Counted from the first letter of the stretch, positions 49,557 through 58,375 are shown. The stretch: DNA of 58,375 nucleotides from Colwellia sp. (GCA_013215295.1 JABSOZ010000015.1:1-58375); one strand, 5' to 3'. Notes: generated from the sequence alone by a model not told the origin. Translations and numbers: made by a program.

Positions 49557-51275
49557 TTAAATGCTGTTAGTCACATCAACCGACAATTTTATCATTTGGC
49601 CGGGTTGCAAATATTTTTTACGGTTTAAACTGTTCCAGCGTTCGATGTCACGAATTGAAACATTAAACTTGTCAGCAATACGTGCGAAAGAATCACCACG
49701 CCTCACCTTGTAAGTAATATTACGCATAATAGCCTGTTCCACAGGCTGGTATGTTATGGTTGACGTTAAGCTATTTTTTGATATTTTAGCTTTTTGCCAT
49801 ATTACTAATTTTTGTCCAAGCTTTAAAACATCCCGAGGCGCCATACCGTTCCATTTTGCGATACTTCGACTGCTGACTTTATATAGCTGTCCAATATCCC
49901 ATAAGGTATCACCTGATTTCACTGTATGAGATATTTTATCTCCACTGCGTTGACGATTCTTGGTTGTCACTAAACGTTGTTCTTGTGAAAATACATAACT
50001 GTCTAGTGACTGAGTCGCTACTGGAATCAATAAGTGTTTACCCGCACGGATTTGCGTGCCTTTGATATTATTAATTTGCTTAATTAACTTGATATCAGTA
50101 TTAAATTTATGCGCTATTTCACCTAAATTATCACCATTTTGAATTTTATAGCGCTGCCACGCTAAACGTTCTTTTTTAGGAAGTTCAGCAAGTTTCGCCT
50201 CAAAGTTAGCAACCTTGTGATTCGGTATTAATAAGTTATGTGGACCATCTGGGTCTGTTGCCCAACGATTAAACCCAGGATTTAAACGTTGTAATTCAGC
50301 TAATGATAAATCAGCCAATTTAGCTGCTTTAGCTAAATCAAGCTGCGACTCTATATTAATATTCGTGATCTGACTCTTATTTTCAATTTCATAAAGTTTG
50401 ATATTAAATTCGTCAGCACGTTGTATAACATCAGCTAAAGCCAGTAGTTTAGGTACATAAGCTCTGGTTTCTCTCGGTAAATCTAATGACCAAAAATCAG
50501 TAGGTAAATTTTTACGGGCATTCTTTTTCATCGCGCGTTTCACACGACCTTCACCGGAATTATAAGCAGCAAGTGCTAATAACCAATCACCATCAAAAAA
50601 CTTGTTCAAATATTTTAAATATTTAATAGCCCCTTGTGTTGAAGCAATCACATCACGGCGTCCGTCGTACCACCAATTCTGCTTCATACCAAAACGCTTG
50701 CCTGTTGCAGGAACAAATTGCCACATACCTGAAGCACGACCATGAGAATAAGCAAAGGGATCAAAAGCACTTTCCACAATAGGTAAAAGCGCAATTTCTA
50801 ACGGAATATTATTTTTTTCAAGTTCTTCCACAATATAAAAAATAAAGGGTTCAGCACGTTTTGCGACACGGTCAAGATATTCAGGATGTTTTACAAACCA
50901 ATTACGCTGAACAGCTACGCGTCTATCCACAGGTATTTCAAAAGTGAATTTAGTGCGAATACGCTGCCAAATATCTTCAGATACATAAATATCATCGACT
51001 ATTTTCGGATCGGTTAAGGTAAAGTCAACATCAGCAACAGGATGAATAATATCAAGAGTTTCATTGGTTAATATTGCTTGATTGATTTCAGCTGTGCTGG
51101 CTATATTTTGTTCTGAAACGCTTGTTAATTCGCCTACGTTATTATTTTGCAACAGTGTCGCTTGGCAACCCATTAAAATGATGGCAGCAGAAACAGAGAG
51201 TGAAAGAGGTAATGCTTTTGAAAAACAATGCCTTTTAGAAAGTAACGTTTTTGATGTTTTTAAGAAATAGTTCAT
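49557..51275 (-). CDS. mltD: Membrane-bound lytic murein transglycosylase D
   Basis: A 572-residue outer-membrane lipoprotein (signal with LMGC lipobox, Cys near 37) that cleaves peptidoglycan glycan strands to 1,6-anhydro products. The SLT domain has the catalytic Glu in LLPIVESAFDPFA, then ASGMWQFVPATG and LAAYNSGEGRV. Three LysM domains follow (IQNGDNLGEIAHKFN; VKSGDTLWDIGQLYK; VRRGDSFARIADKFN), one more than E. coli MltD has by my recollection. It precedes gloB on the same strand, the classic gloB-mltD neighbourhood. Confidence 0.94.
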   Translation of the reverse strand: MNYFLKTSKTLLSKRHCFSKALPLSLSVSAAIILMGCQATLLQNNNVGELTSVSEQNIASTAEINQAILTNETLDIIHPVADVDFTLTDPKIVDDIYVSEDIWQRIRTKFTFEIPVDRRVAVQRNWFVKHPEYLDRVAKRAEPFIFYIVEELEKNNIPLEIALLPIVESAFDPFAYSHGRASGMWQFVPATGKRFGMKQNWWYDGRRDVIASTQGAIKYLKYLNKFFDGDWLLALAAYNSGEGRVKRAMKKNARKNLPTDFWSLDLPRETRAYVPKLLALADVIQRADEFNIKLYEIENKSQITNINIESQLDLAKAAKLADLSLAELQRLNPGFNRWATDPDGPHNLLIPNHKVANFEAKLAELPKKERLAWQRYKIQNGDNLGEIAHKFNTDIKLIKQINNIKGTQIRAGKHLLIPVATQSLDSYVFSQEQRLVTTKNRQRSGDKISHTVKSGDTLWDIGQLYKVSSRSIAKWNGMAPRDVLKLGQKLVIWQKAKISKNSLTSTITYQPVEQAIMRNITYKVRRGDSFARIADKFNVSIRDIERWNSLNRKKYLQPGQMIKLSVDVTNSI

Positions 51276-51328
51276 GTATATACTATATTATTTTACTTGA
51301 GGTTAGTTTCACTTATTTAGCCTGTTTA

Positions 51329-51345
51329 TTCAAGCACAGCTTGAA
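51329..51345 (-). terminator. Possible terminator after gloB
   Basis: TTCAAGC/GCTTGAA with a three-base loop between gloB and mltD. There is no clear T-run, so it may only attenuate read-through. Confidence 0.35.
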
Positions 51346-51367
51346 TGATACTAATGAAGCGCGAATC

Positions 51368-52198
51368 TTAAAAGTCATTTTTCCATTGTCTAATCGTGGT
51401 AAACGTCTCTAAAGTGTTTGCCGATTTTATTCCACTAAAATTAGCTGCACTATCGATGATTTCTTGCTGTTCACAGCGGAGGAATGGGTTGATTTTTTTC
51501 TCAAGTAAAATAGAAGTAGGGATCGTTGATATATTCATTTCTCTGCTTGCTAATACTTGATTGTAGTAGTGTACAAGTTCAGCATTTTGAGGCTCTACGG
51601 CGAGGGCAAAAGTTAAATTGGCTAGGGTATATTCGTGCGCGCAATAAACATGTGTTCTGTCAGGTAAGTCAGTTAAACGTGTTAAAGCCGTTAACATTTG
51701 TTTTGGTGTACCCTCAAATATCCGGCCACAGCCACCAGAAAATAATGTGTCGCCACAAAAAACAACATCGTTTGAGTAGTAACCAATGTGATCTAACGTA
51801 TGTCCAGCGAGGTCAATGATTTCAAAAGACAGGTCAAGTACGGTGATTTCTATAATTTGTTTGTCTTTAACGCGAACATCAGCATGGGCTATTTTTTTAT
51901 TTTCAGGGGCATAAACTGTTATTGGCCAATTTTTGTTTTGGCAGTAACGCTTTAATTCAGCAACGCCACCCGTATGATCAGGATGGTGATGGGTGATTAA
52001 AATAGCACAAAGCTGTAAATTATTATCTTCTAAAAACTTGATACAGGGCTTAGCATCTCCGGGATCAACCAGAGCAACGGGCTTTTGCGTCTCACTATTA
52101 ACTAAATTTATTTCGGTTGTTGTTATCGCCCAAAAATAATTGTCAGTAAAAGCGGGAATAGCGGTGATAAAAATTGGCTTTAGTGTTTGACTTTGCAC
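51368..52198 (-). CDS. gloB: Hydroxyacylglutathione hydrolase (glyoxalase II)
   Basis: A 276-residue metallo-beta-lactamase enzyme that hydrolyses S-lactoylglutathione to lactate and glutathione. The metal motif THHHPDHTGG, GHTLDHIGYY, CGDTLFSGGCGRIFEGT and CAHEYTLANL are all present, and FTDNYFWAI is the typical start. It is a little longer than the usual ~255 residues. It is divergent from the methyltransferase gene 74 bases away, the arrangement seen for gloB and yafS in enterics. Confidence 0.95.
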   Translation of the reverse strand: MQSQTLKPIFITAIPAFTDNYFWAITTTEINLVNSETQKPVALVDPGDAKPCIKFLEDNNLQLCAILITHHHPDHTGGVAELKRYCQNKNWPITVYAPENKKIAHADVRVKDKQIIEITVLDLSFEIIDLAGHTLDHIGYYSNDVVFCGDTLFSGGCGRIFEGTPKQMLTALTRLTDLPDRTHVYCAHEYTLANLTFALAVEPQNAELVHYYNQVLASREMNISTIPTSILLEKKINPFLRCEQQEIIDSAANFSGIKSANTLETFTTIRQWKNDF

Positions 52199-52272
52199 GT
52201 TAAATCGTCCTCAATAAAGGTTATATAACACAGTATACCCGTAAATGAGCTGAAAAGGCGTATGTAAAAATT

Positions 52273-53019
52273 ATGAAACCTGCATTGGGTTATCGGCAAC
52301 CCCATTATCCAGAATCTTGGCAAGCTTTACCTAACGGTGAGGTAATTGTTGATGAAATTAACCAGGTGTTAGCACCTTGGTTTCCGAAGTTTTTTGGTTA
52401 TCATTTATTGAAAATAGGTGCTCTCAGTGGCTATATTGACAGTTCTGGCTGTCCTATTAAGCACCAAATGAATTTGGTAGAACAGAATCGTGCAGGCGAT
52501 ATTATTGCTGATGTTGACGATTTACCTTTTTTAGAACATAGCATTGATGTGTGTCTGTTAAGTCATGCTTTAGAATTTTCCCTTGACCCACACCATGTTG
52601 TGAGAGAAGCAAATCGTGTATTGATCCCGAATGGTTATTTAGTGATCACAGGGTTTAATCCCTTCAGTTTGGCAGGGTTAAATAAGTTTATACCCTATCG
52701 TAAAAATAATACCCCGTGGGATGAACGTTTTTTCTCAGCAATGCGAGTCAAAGATTGGCTACACTTGATGGGGTATGAGATTTTAGAAGATAAAAAGATT
52801 TTGCACTCTTCTTTATCTGGAAAGCTAAACCAAGGTAAAATAGCTAAGTATTGGCAAAAATCCGCCAGTGAATTTTTCCCCAGTTTGGGGTCGGTTTATA
52901 TTTTAGTTGCAAAAAAACGTGTGCATCCATTAACGCCGATTAAACCGAAATGGCAAATAAGACCCAAATTCAAACAAGTAGAAGTCCCAAGTATGAATTC
53001 ATCACATAAAACCAAATGA
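52273..53019 (+). CDS. Class I SAM-dependent methyltransferase (YafS-like)
   Basis: A 248-residue methyltransferase with a Methyltransf_11-type core. The acidic loop DVDDLPFLEHSIDVCLLSHA and the following VVREANRVLIPNGYLVITGFNP are clear; the SAM-binding glycine loop is weak (LLKIGALSGYID), as in YafS. Divergence from gloB matches the conserved gloB/yafS locus. The substrate is unknown. The stop overlaps a possible ATG of the next gene (ATGA), so the two may be co-transcribed. Confidence 0.85.
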   Translation: MKPALGYRQPHYPESWQALPNGEVIVDEINQVLAPWFPKFFGYHLLKIGALSGYIDSSGCPIKHQMNLVEQNRAGDIIADVDDLPFLEHSIDVCLLSHALEFSLDPHHVVREANRVLIPNGYLVITGFNPFSLAGLNKFIPYRKNNTPWDERFFSAMRVKDWLHLMGYEILEDKKILHSSLSGKLNQGKIAKYWQKSASEFFPSLGSVYILVAKKRVHPLTPIKPKWQIRPKFKQVEVPSMNSSHKTK

Positions 53020-53051
53020 TTTTTAAGTCACTAATTAAAGAGAACACAGAA

Positions 53052-53813
53052 ATGATCCACCGTAATGATTTAGAAATACACCTAAATACCTTGTTAAAAC
53101 CTGAACAAATTAAAGATTTTTGTCCTAATGGTTTGCAAATTCAAGGCAGTGACGAAATTCATAAAATAGTTACAGGTGTGACAGCAACACAAGCGTTAAT
53201 TGAACAAGCTATTCATGAAAAAGCCGATGCTTTAGTGGTACATCATGGCTTCTTTTGGAAGAATGAATCTTATGTTATTCGTGGTATGAAACATCAACGA
53301 ATCAAAGCACTCATTGAAAATAACATCAGCTTATTTGCTTATCATTTACCACTAGATATACACCCAGAATTGGGCAATAACGCTCAACTTGCCAAATTAT
53401 TTGAAATCAATGATGTTCAGCCCTTAGAATATGGCAATCCACTAAGTGTTGCAGTGCGAGGTGAGTTTTCACATCATATTTCTGGTGATGAATTGAGCAT
53501 ACGTATTTCTCAACAATTATCAAGAAATTGCTTACATATTTCACCCCCATCAAATAAAAAAATAAAGACCGTTGCTTGGTGCAGTGGTGGCGGACAAAAC
53601 TATATTGAACTCGCAGCAGAGCAGGGAATAGACGCTTTTATTAGTGGGGAAGTTTCAGAGCAGACAACACATGTTGCTAGAGAAATGGATATTCACTTCT
53701 ATGCTGCAGGTCACCATGCCACTGAACGCTACGGCGCAAAAGCTTTAGCCAAACATCTCGAAGATGAATTATCAATACCCAGTACTTTTATTGATATTGA
53801 TAATCCCGCATAG
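53052..53813 (+). CDS. Nif3-like dinuclear metal-centre protein
   Basis: A 253-residue protein of the Nif3/YbgI (GTP cyclohydrolase I type 2-like) family. The metal-binding His-His motif is VVHHGFFWK, then YHLPLDIHPELGNN, and late in the protein FISGEVSEQ and AAGHHATERYG. I take ATG at 53052, which begins MIHRNDLEIHLN like other members and has AAAGAG upstream. An ATG at 53016 overlapping the previous stop would add 12 residues. The biochemical role of the family is unsettled. Confidence 0.88.
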   Translation: MIHRNDLEIHLNTLLKPEQIKDFCPNGLQIQGSDEIHKIVTGVTATQALIEQAIHEKADALVVHHGFFWKNESYVIRGMKHQRIKALIENNISLFAYHLPLDIHPELGNNAQLAKLFEINDVQPLEYGNPLSVAVRGEFSHHISGDELSIRISQQLSRNCLHISPPSNKKIKTVAWCSGGGQNYIELAAEQGIDAFISGEVSEQTTHVAREMDIHFYAAGHHATERYGAKALAKHLEDELSIPSTFIDIDNPA

Positions 53814-53856
53814 TGAGTATTGTCGACGTTCCATAACTTTATTCACATTATTAAAT

Positions 53857-53890
53857 GGTCGTCATCCTAGAAAAGTTTAGGATGACGGCC
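53857..53890. terminator. Bidirectional terminator between Nif3-like gene and elyC
   Basis: GGTCGTCATCCTA (53857-53869) pairs, with one G-U, with TAGGATGACGGCC (53878-53890). The flanking genes converge. Confidence 0.65.
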
Positions 53891-53928
53891 CTTAAAATGG
53901 GTTATTGAGAACTCAACAAATACGAAGA

Positions 53929-54684
53929 CTAACTTTTTAACCATTGCACGAAACGACCAAGACTTTCATACCATGCATGTGTCGTTTGTTCTAAATTGCT
54001 AGGTCTTGGTAAATAATAAGGCCAATTTTTTTCATTACTGTTGCCTTTGACCCATTTTCCAGCCGGTGCGGCAATGGGATAAACACCTTGTTGTTGAAAG
54101 TATTTTATTGCTCTGGGCATATGGTCTGAATTAGTAATTAGCACAACATTTCTCCCCGTAACTCTGGGGGCGATTAACTCTGCTTCTTCTTCAGTATCTT
54201 TTGGAAAGCTTTCAACAATTATTTTGCTCTCTGGTACGCCGAGCAACATTGCCGCTTCTTTCACTTTTTCGGCGTTACTTGTTTCGTCATGCCCCGCAAA
54301 ACCGGAGGTAATTAAATGTGCTTCAGGATGAATTCTAAAAATACGAATAGCCTCAACGAGTCGTTGCAATGAACAAACACCTAATTCACTGGTAGCGGGT
54401 AATTCTGGATCTGTGGTGTGCCAACAACCTAAAATCACAATGTAGTCAACAGGTTCAGTTGAACGTGTAAAAGCTAAATGCTGATTTTCAATGGGTGCCA
54501 TCACAAAATTCGCAAACGGACGAAATGACCCTAACGTTAATAATAAGGTTGCTGCTATTAAACAAACATAACTGAAGCGCTTTTTATATTGGTAAAAGAT
54601 AATAGCCAATATCAGTAATATTATAATGATACTGAGTGGCATGATTAACGCACTGATAATTTTTTTCAGTAAAAAGAGATCCAT
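53929..54684 (-). CDS. elyC: Envelope biogenesis factor ElyC (YdcF/DUF218 family)
   Basis: A 251-residue inner-membrane protein. Two N-terminal helices (LIMPLSIIIILLILAIIF and VCLIAATLLLTLGSF) precede a DUF218 domain with VDYIVILGCWH, LITSGFAGHDETSNAEK and VVLITNSDHMPRAIKYFQ. In E. coli ElyC supports lipid-carrier use in peptidoglycan and envelope sugar synthesis. Length and the HTTDPELPATSE segment match ElyC well. Confidence 0.88.
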   Translation of the reverse strand: MDLFLLKKIISALIMPLSIIIILLILAIIFYQYKKRFSYVCLIAATLLLTLGSFRPFANFVMAPIENQHLAFTRSTEPVDYIVILGCWHTTDPELPATSELGVCSLQRLVEAIRIFRIHPEAHLITSGFAGHDETSNAEKVKEAAMLLGVPESKIIVESFPKDTEEEAELIAPRVTGRNVVLITNSDHMPRAIKYFQQQGVYPIAAPAGKWVKGNSNEKNWPYYLPRPSNLEQTTHAWYESLGRFVQWLKS

Positions 54685-54779
54685 AATTATTAATTTTCTT
54701 ATTGAGTAGGTGTATGTTTAAAGAACGTTCAGGATTATAATCATCATTAATACTACTTAAAACATAAAGTTGAATTTAA

Positions 54780-55073
54780 ATGCCACATTGTAGAGAGTTT
54801 GCCGTATTTTCTGTAATCAAAGAAAATCAAAAAAGAGTGATTGAATTAAGTGAGTTATTATTTGAAGAGATGAATAATGACAGGGAAGTGCTTATATCAC
54901 AGAGTATTTTACGGAAAACGGATAATGCTGAAGAGATTTGTTGGCAGCTTGTTTGGTTAAATGAAGAAGTCGTAGAAGAAAATAATAAAAATTGGTCCAA
55001 TTTTCCCAGTAGTGCCGAGCTCGAATCTTTAGTCGGTGAAAGACTCTATTATGGGCATTTCTTAGTAATCTAG
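54780..55073 (+). CDS. Small ABM-like (dimeric alpha-beta barrel) protein
   Basis: A 97-residue cytoplasmic protein. The pattern FAVFSVIKENQKRVIELSEL, then EVLISQSILRKTDNAEEICW and the strand-helix alternation resemble antibiotic-biosynthesis monooxygenase-type ferredoxin folds. No catalytic residues can be assigned. It lies between elyC and an Old Yellow Enzyme, each on the opposite strand, so context is not informative. Function unknown. Confidence 0.6.
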   Translation: MPHCREFAVFSVIKENQKRVIELSELLFEEMNNDREVLISQSILRKTDNAEEICWQLVWLNEEVVEENNKNWSNFPSSAELESLVGERLYYGHFLVI

Positions 55074-55090
55074 CCTTTTAGTTTGCATGA

Positions 55091-55132
55091 GAACATAACA
55101 AAGTAATGAAGAGTTAATACTTCGTTATGTTC
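55091..55132. terminator. Bidirectional terminator between ABM-like gene and alkene reductase
   Basis: GAACATAACAAAGTA (55091-55105)/TACTTCGTTATGTTC (55118-55132), with one mismatch, between converging genes. Confidence 0.65.
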
Positions 55133-55147
55133 CACCTATTATAGACG

Positions 55148-56206
55148 TTATGCCAACGTTGTTAGCATATCATCGCTATATTCAATCAGTTCACTCCCTG
55201 TGCGAACCTTAGCAACATAATCTGCATTAGCAATGAACGGACGTCCAATTGCGACAAGATCAAATTTGTTGTTACCAATAGCAGAGCTTGCAGTGCTCGG
55301 CGTATAACTGCCCACGCCCACTAAAGTCTTACGGTAGTTAGCACGAAGATAACTCGATGCTTGACCTTCTAAATAATCAAACTCCATCGCATCATCAAAA
55401 ATGCCAACATGTAAAAAAGCAAGTTCTCGTTGTTCAAGTTCTTTGAGTAAGTGATCAAATACTTGACGGTCTTTTGCATCACCCGACATGTTGAAATAAG
55501 CGCCAGGACTTAATCTTAAAGCGGTTCTCTCATTACCAATGGCATCAATGACGGCATCAACTACTGCTAACGGAAAACGAGACATATTCTCTGGCGTTTC
55601 ACCGTATTCATCACTGCGACGGTTACTATCGTGATGAAGGAACTGGTCAATTAAATAGCCATTTGCTCCGTGAATTTCGACACCATCGAAACCTGCTTCA
55701 ATAGCATTGCTTGCCGCTTGTGCGTAATCTTTTACTAATTGGTTGATATCTTCTAGTGTTACCGCTTTTGGTACTTGATACGTTAAGTCGCGCATTCTAG
55801 GTACACTTCCTTCAACGGCAACAGCTGAAGGAGCTAATACATCACTTGAACCATTATTGTTACTTTCGAAGAAGTACGGATGAGCAACACGACCGGTATG
55901 CCATAACTGAGCAAATATTTTTCCGCCATTTTCATGAACCGTTTTTGTCACTAGTTTCCAACCACTAATTTGTGCTTGTGTAAACAAGCCCGGTGTATTT
56001 GGATAGCCTTGTCCATCTGGACGAATAATAACAGCCTCGGAAATTATTAGACCCGCTTCGGCTCTACGTCCATAATATTCAGCCATAGCGACAGTTGGTA
56101 CTAAATTATCATCAGCCATACAACGTGTAAGTGGAGCCATTAAAATACGGTTATTTAACGTTATGGTGCTATTTAGCGAATAAGGTTGAAATAGGATAGG
56201 GGTCAT
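55148..56206 (-). CDS. Alkene reductase (Old Yellow Enzyme, NemA-like)
   Basis: A 352-residue FMN enzyme reducing activated C=C bonds of electrophiles such as maleimides, enones or nitro compounds with NAD(P)H. N-terminal RILMAPLTRCMA is followed by QLWHTGRVAHP, and the substrate-activating His and Asn are in VEIHGANGYLIDQFL. C-terminal VAIGRPFIAN is typical. Divergent from a TetR regulator over three palindromes, it is like the nemRA locus, so induction by electrophiles is likely (inference). Confidence 0.9.
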   Translation of the reverse strand: MTPILFQPYSLNSTITLNNRILMAPLTRCMADDNLVPTVAMAEYYGRRAEAGLIISEAVIIRPDGQGYPNTPGLFTQAQISGWKLVTKTVHENGGKIFAQLWHTGRVAHPYFFESNNNGSSDVLAPSAVAVEGSVPRMRDLTYQVPKAVTLEDINQLVKDYAQAASNAIEAGFDGVEIHGANGYLIDQFLHHDSNRRSDEYGETPENMSRFPLAVVDAVIDAIGNERTALRLSPGAYFNMSGDAKDRQVFDHLLKELEQRELAFLHVGIFDDAMEFDYLEGQASSYLRANYRKTLVGVGSYTPSTASSAIGNNKFDLVAIGRPFIANADYVAKVRTGSELIEYSDDMLTTLA

Positions 56207-56238
56207 TGGCTTTCTCTTTAAAAATTGTATTATTCTTT

Positions 56239-56308
56239 CTTGAATGTACGTTCAAGATATAATTATTTGAACGATCATTCAAGTATTATTTTGAATGATC
56301 GTTCAAAA
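56239..56308. promoter_or_regulatory. Three tandem palindromic operators of the TetR regulator
   Basis: Three near-identical 18-20-base palindromes: CTTGAATGTACGTTCAAG (56239-56256), TTTGAACGATCATTCAAG (56266-56283) and TTTTGAATGATCGTTCAAAA (56289-56308). Shared half-site TTGAAYG. They lie between the divergent alkene reductase and TetR genes and are a textbook place for the TetR protein to repress both. Confidence 0.8.
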
Positions 56309-56355
56309 TTAAGTATCATAGCTTTATTCTAAAAGTTGGATGCTGAGTTATATCG

Positions 56356-56937
56356 ATGAGAAATGCTGAGTTTGATCGAGTAAAAGTACTGAGATCGGCA
56401 ATGACCCTCTTTATGGAGAAAGGTTATAGTAAAACAAGCATGCCAGATTTAAAGAAGGCAACAGGTTTACACCCAGGCTCAATTTATTGTGCATTTGAGA
56501 ATAAACGCGGCATACTCTTAGCCGCTATTGAACAATATAGAGTCGATCGTAATGAAGAGTTTTCAGCATTTTTTTCTACCAATGAACCCATACTCGACCA
56601 GTTCAAAAAATACTTAGATAACATCGTTGATGAGTGTGCGAGTTGTGATACATCTAAAGGGTGTTTATTCATTAAAGCACTTTATGAATCTACAGAAGAA
56701 GATCAAGAAATAAAAATGGTGATTGCGGAGAATATATCACAATGGCACCAAGCAATTGCTGATAAGTTTAAACAAGCACAAAAAGCTAAAGAATTACCAG
56801 AAAATAGGAAGAGTGAGCATTTAGCCCATTTTTTAGTCATGGGGATATATGGCTTACGAACATTTTCACAATCTCATCCAGACAAAAACATCTTAGAAGC
56901 GTTAGCAGATCAATTATTTAATAGCATTCGTTATTAA
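56356..56937 (+). CDS. TetR/AcrR-family repressor
   Basis: A 193-residue regulator with an N-terminal helix-turn-helix (TSMPDLKKATGLHPGSIYCA) and a helical ligand domain. Several cysteines are clustered near residues 95-105 (CASCDTSKGCLF), a place where NemR-type members sense electrophiles or hypochlorite by thiol modification; that role is inferred. It is divergent from the alkene reductase and 64 bases before an RND adaptor gene, so it likely controls reduction and efflux of the same toxic compounds. Confidence 0.88.
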   Translation: MRNAEFDRVKVLRSAMTLFMEKGYSKTSMPDLKKATGLHPGSIYCAFENKRGILLAAIEQYRVDRNEEFSAFFSTNEPILDQFKKYLDNIVDECASCDTSKGCLFIKALYESTEEDQEIKMVIAENISQWHQAIADKFKQAQKAKELPENRKSEHLAHFLVMGIYGLRTFSQSHPDKNILEALADQLFNSIRY

Positions 56938-57001
56938 CTTATCCTTAATGGTAAAGCCGCTATAATTTGATTATTATTTTAAAATTTCATGGAGTTCTCG
57001 T

Positions 57002-58105
57002 ATGCGTTTATTTTTATTCACTTTTTCAATTATCACTGTCCTGTCTGGTTGTACTAAAGAAGAACAACCCTTTGAAGAGGTTATACGTCCTATTGCGTGG
57101 CAAGAAGTTAAGCAATCTTCCTTTGATCAGGTTCGTCGATTATCAGGCACAATTTTCCCGGTTGAAGAAGCTAATTTAAGTTTTGAAGTGGGCGGCAAGA
57201 TTGAATGGATAAAAGTAAAGCTTGGTGATGAAGTTAAACGTGGCGATGCACTTGCCCGTTTAGATCAACGAAACTTTAATTTAAGCCGTCAATCAGCAGA
57301 AGCTAACTTACAAAAAAGTTATGCTGCACTGTCTGAAGCCGAAAATGAATATAAACGTTATGCAGAACTATCATCAAAAGGTTTAGTGTCTAAGTCTGGT
57401 TTTGATAATGCAAAAGCAGCTTTTGAATCAGCGACCAGTGCGGTAAATATAACAAAAACCCAACTTGATATCGCAAATAAAGACATAAGTGATTCCATAT
57501 TAACGGCCCCTTACAATGGCAAAATAACTAAACGGCTTATTGAACCTTCCATGCAAATATCTCCGGGCCAAGCCATTTTCCAAATTGAAGGTGATGACGG
57601 ATTAGAAGTTCAAGTTATGGTACCTGAAACATTGATAAGAAATTTATCTAAAGGCAGTGAAATTGATATCCATTACCCCGCGTTTCCTGGACTAAACAGT
57701 AAAGGTACTGTCGCTGAAATTAGCTCACGAGCAGCTACCGCTAATGCATTTCCTGTGACTATTCTGATAAATTCTGAACTAAAAGATTTACGTGCTGGTA
57801 TGACTGCGGAAGTTGACTTTACCTTTCGAGGCATTGGACGAACAGGCTATCAAGGTAAAGCGTTTCGCCTACCAATATCTGCACTTGGGGCTGATGAAGG
57901 CCAAAAATCTTATGTTTTTGTTTATAATACTGAACAACAAATATTGCAAAAGCGAATAGTACAAACTGAAAGTATTTTAAACAATGAAATATTGGTGTCT
58001 GCGGGTTTAATACAAGGCGAAATTATTGCCATTGCTGGGATCTCTTTTTTGCGCGATGGTCAATCGGTTAAGTTGCTTGATAAACACGTAAAGCGTTTTA
58101 ATTAA
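57002..58105 (+). CDS. RND efflux periplasmic adaptor (membrane fusion protein)
   Basis: A 367-residue lipoprotein (lipobox LSGC, Cys about 17). A lipoyl/barrel-sandwich half (FEVGGKIEWIKVKLGDEVKR), an alpha-hairpin (residues ~95-155, EAENEYKRYAELSSKGLVSK), the second lipoyl half (LTAPYNGKITKRLIEP) and beta-barrel domains (LEVQVMVPETLIRNL) occur in order. It links an inner-membrane RND pump to an outer-membrane channel. GGAG lies nine bases upstream of the ATG. The pump begins 55 bases later. Confidence 0.92.
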   Translation: MRLFLFTFSIITVLSGCTKEEQPFEEVIRPIAWQEVKQSSFDQVRRLSGTIFPVEEANLSFEVGGKIEWIKVKLGDEVKRGDALARLDQRNFNLSRQSAEANLQKSYAALSEAENEYKRYAELSSKGLVSKSGFDNAKAAFESATSAVNITKTQLDIANKDISDSILTAPYNGKITKRLIEPSMQISPGQAIFQIEGDDGLEVQVMVPETLIRNLSKGSEIDIHYPAFPGLNSKGTVAEISSRAATANAFPVTILINSELKDLRAGMTAEVDFTFRGIGRTGYQGKAFRLPISALGADEGQKSYVFVYNTEQQILQKRIVQTESILNNEILVSAGLIQGEIIAIAGISFLRDGQSVKLLDKHVKRFN

Positions 58106-58160
58106 TGTCGTAATCTTATTATTAAATACGTATCCCGAACTTATTAAAATTGGACCCTTT

Positions 58161-58375
58161 ATGAATTTAACTCAAATCGCTTTTACCTACCGAAAGTCCA
58201 TTTTAATGGTACTCGCATTATTATTGATCAATGGTGTTTTTGCATACCTCACTTTACCCGCACAAGAAAACCCTACAATCACTATTCGCCAAGCCATTAT
58301 TACAACTTCGTATCCCGGTATGGCGCCTGAACGTGTTGAGCAGTTAATAACGCGTGCCATTGAAAAAGAAATAAG
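58161..58375 (+). CDS. RND efflux transporter permease (5' end only)
   Basis: The first ~71 residues of an AcrB/MexF-type proton-driven pump, cut by the window end. It starts MNLTQIAFTYRKSILMVLAL, with transmembrane helix 1 (residues 14-32) and then the porter-domain start TLPAQENPTITIRQAIITTSYPG. The motif PGMAPERVEQLITRAIEKEI is the well-conserved first porter subdomain helix. Together with the adaptor just upstream it forms the efflux operon; the outer-membrane partner is not in view. Confidence 0.92.
   Translation, partial: MNLTQIAFTYRKSILMVLALLLINGVFAYLTLPAQENPTITIRQAIITTSYPGMAPERVEQLITRAIEKEI

Overview
The window looks like chromosomal DNA of a marine gammaproteobacterium of the Alteromonadales, most like Colwellia/Thalassotalea (Colwelliaceae). 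This is inferred from AT-rich coding, the marine sortase/target pair, the DUF3334-like protein, a ycfL-lpoB lipoprotein operon and PPC-tailed secreted proteases. No database search was possible, so the taxon is an inference.

Layout. 1-808: the 3' end of an IS3-family element, then a remnant of a tRNA-Leu 3' end with its terminator, probably an integration boundary. 980-5665: an AraC-type regulator divergent from an acyl-CoA dehydrogenase and an SDR dehydrogenase, then a proline iminopeptidase. 6176-21227: a catabolic module with a chemoreceptor, an AMP-forming acyl-CoA ligase, a second AraC regulator, an aldehyde dehydrogenase, an outer-membrane channel, a PQQ- and heme-dependent alcohol dehydrogenase, two tandem pqqA genes, pqqBCDE and an M16 peptidase in the pqqF position. 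21228-22911: gene-poor. 22912-28683: an M50 membrane protease, a DUF3334/CheX-like protein, an unknown protein, and a class GN sortase with its VIT/VWA target. 29020-33554: a four-gene envelope operon including lpoB, a small unknown protein and fdhD. 33714-40233: three secreted metallopeptidases (two M28, one M4), two with tandem PPC domains. 40878-46545: a P-loop kinase-like protein and sbcDC. 46603-55073: housekeeping and envelope genes (coiled-coil membrane protein, asnB, mltD, gloB, methyltransferase, Nif3-like, elyC). 55148-58375: an Old Yellow Enzyme divergent from a TetR regulator across three palindromic operators, then an RND efflux adaptor and the start of its pump.

How it works together. 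The 6-21 kb module reads as a complete route for an alcohol. A channel would admit it, the periplasmic quinohemoprotein would oxidise it to an aldehyde, the ALDH to an acid, and the ligase to an acyl-CoA. The acyl-CoA dehydrogenase and the HSD10-like SDR just upstream could continue by beta-oxidation of a possibly branched or short acyl chain. The cofactor genes are on site. The best candidate for something undescribed is regulatory. Four copies of TTCG-N6-GG(A/C)TAG, the layout of XylS/AraC-family half-sites, lie in the promoter regions of the chemoreceptor, the ligase, the AraC gene and the ALDH. This suggests one regulon linking chemotaxis and catabolism of the same compound.
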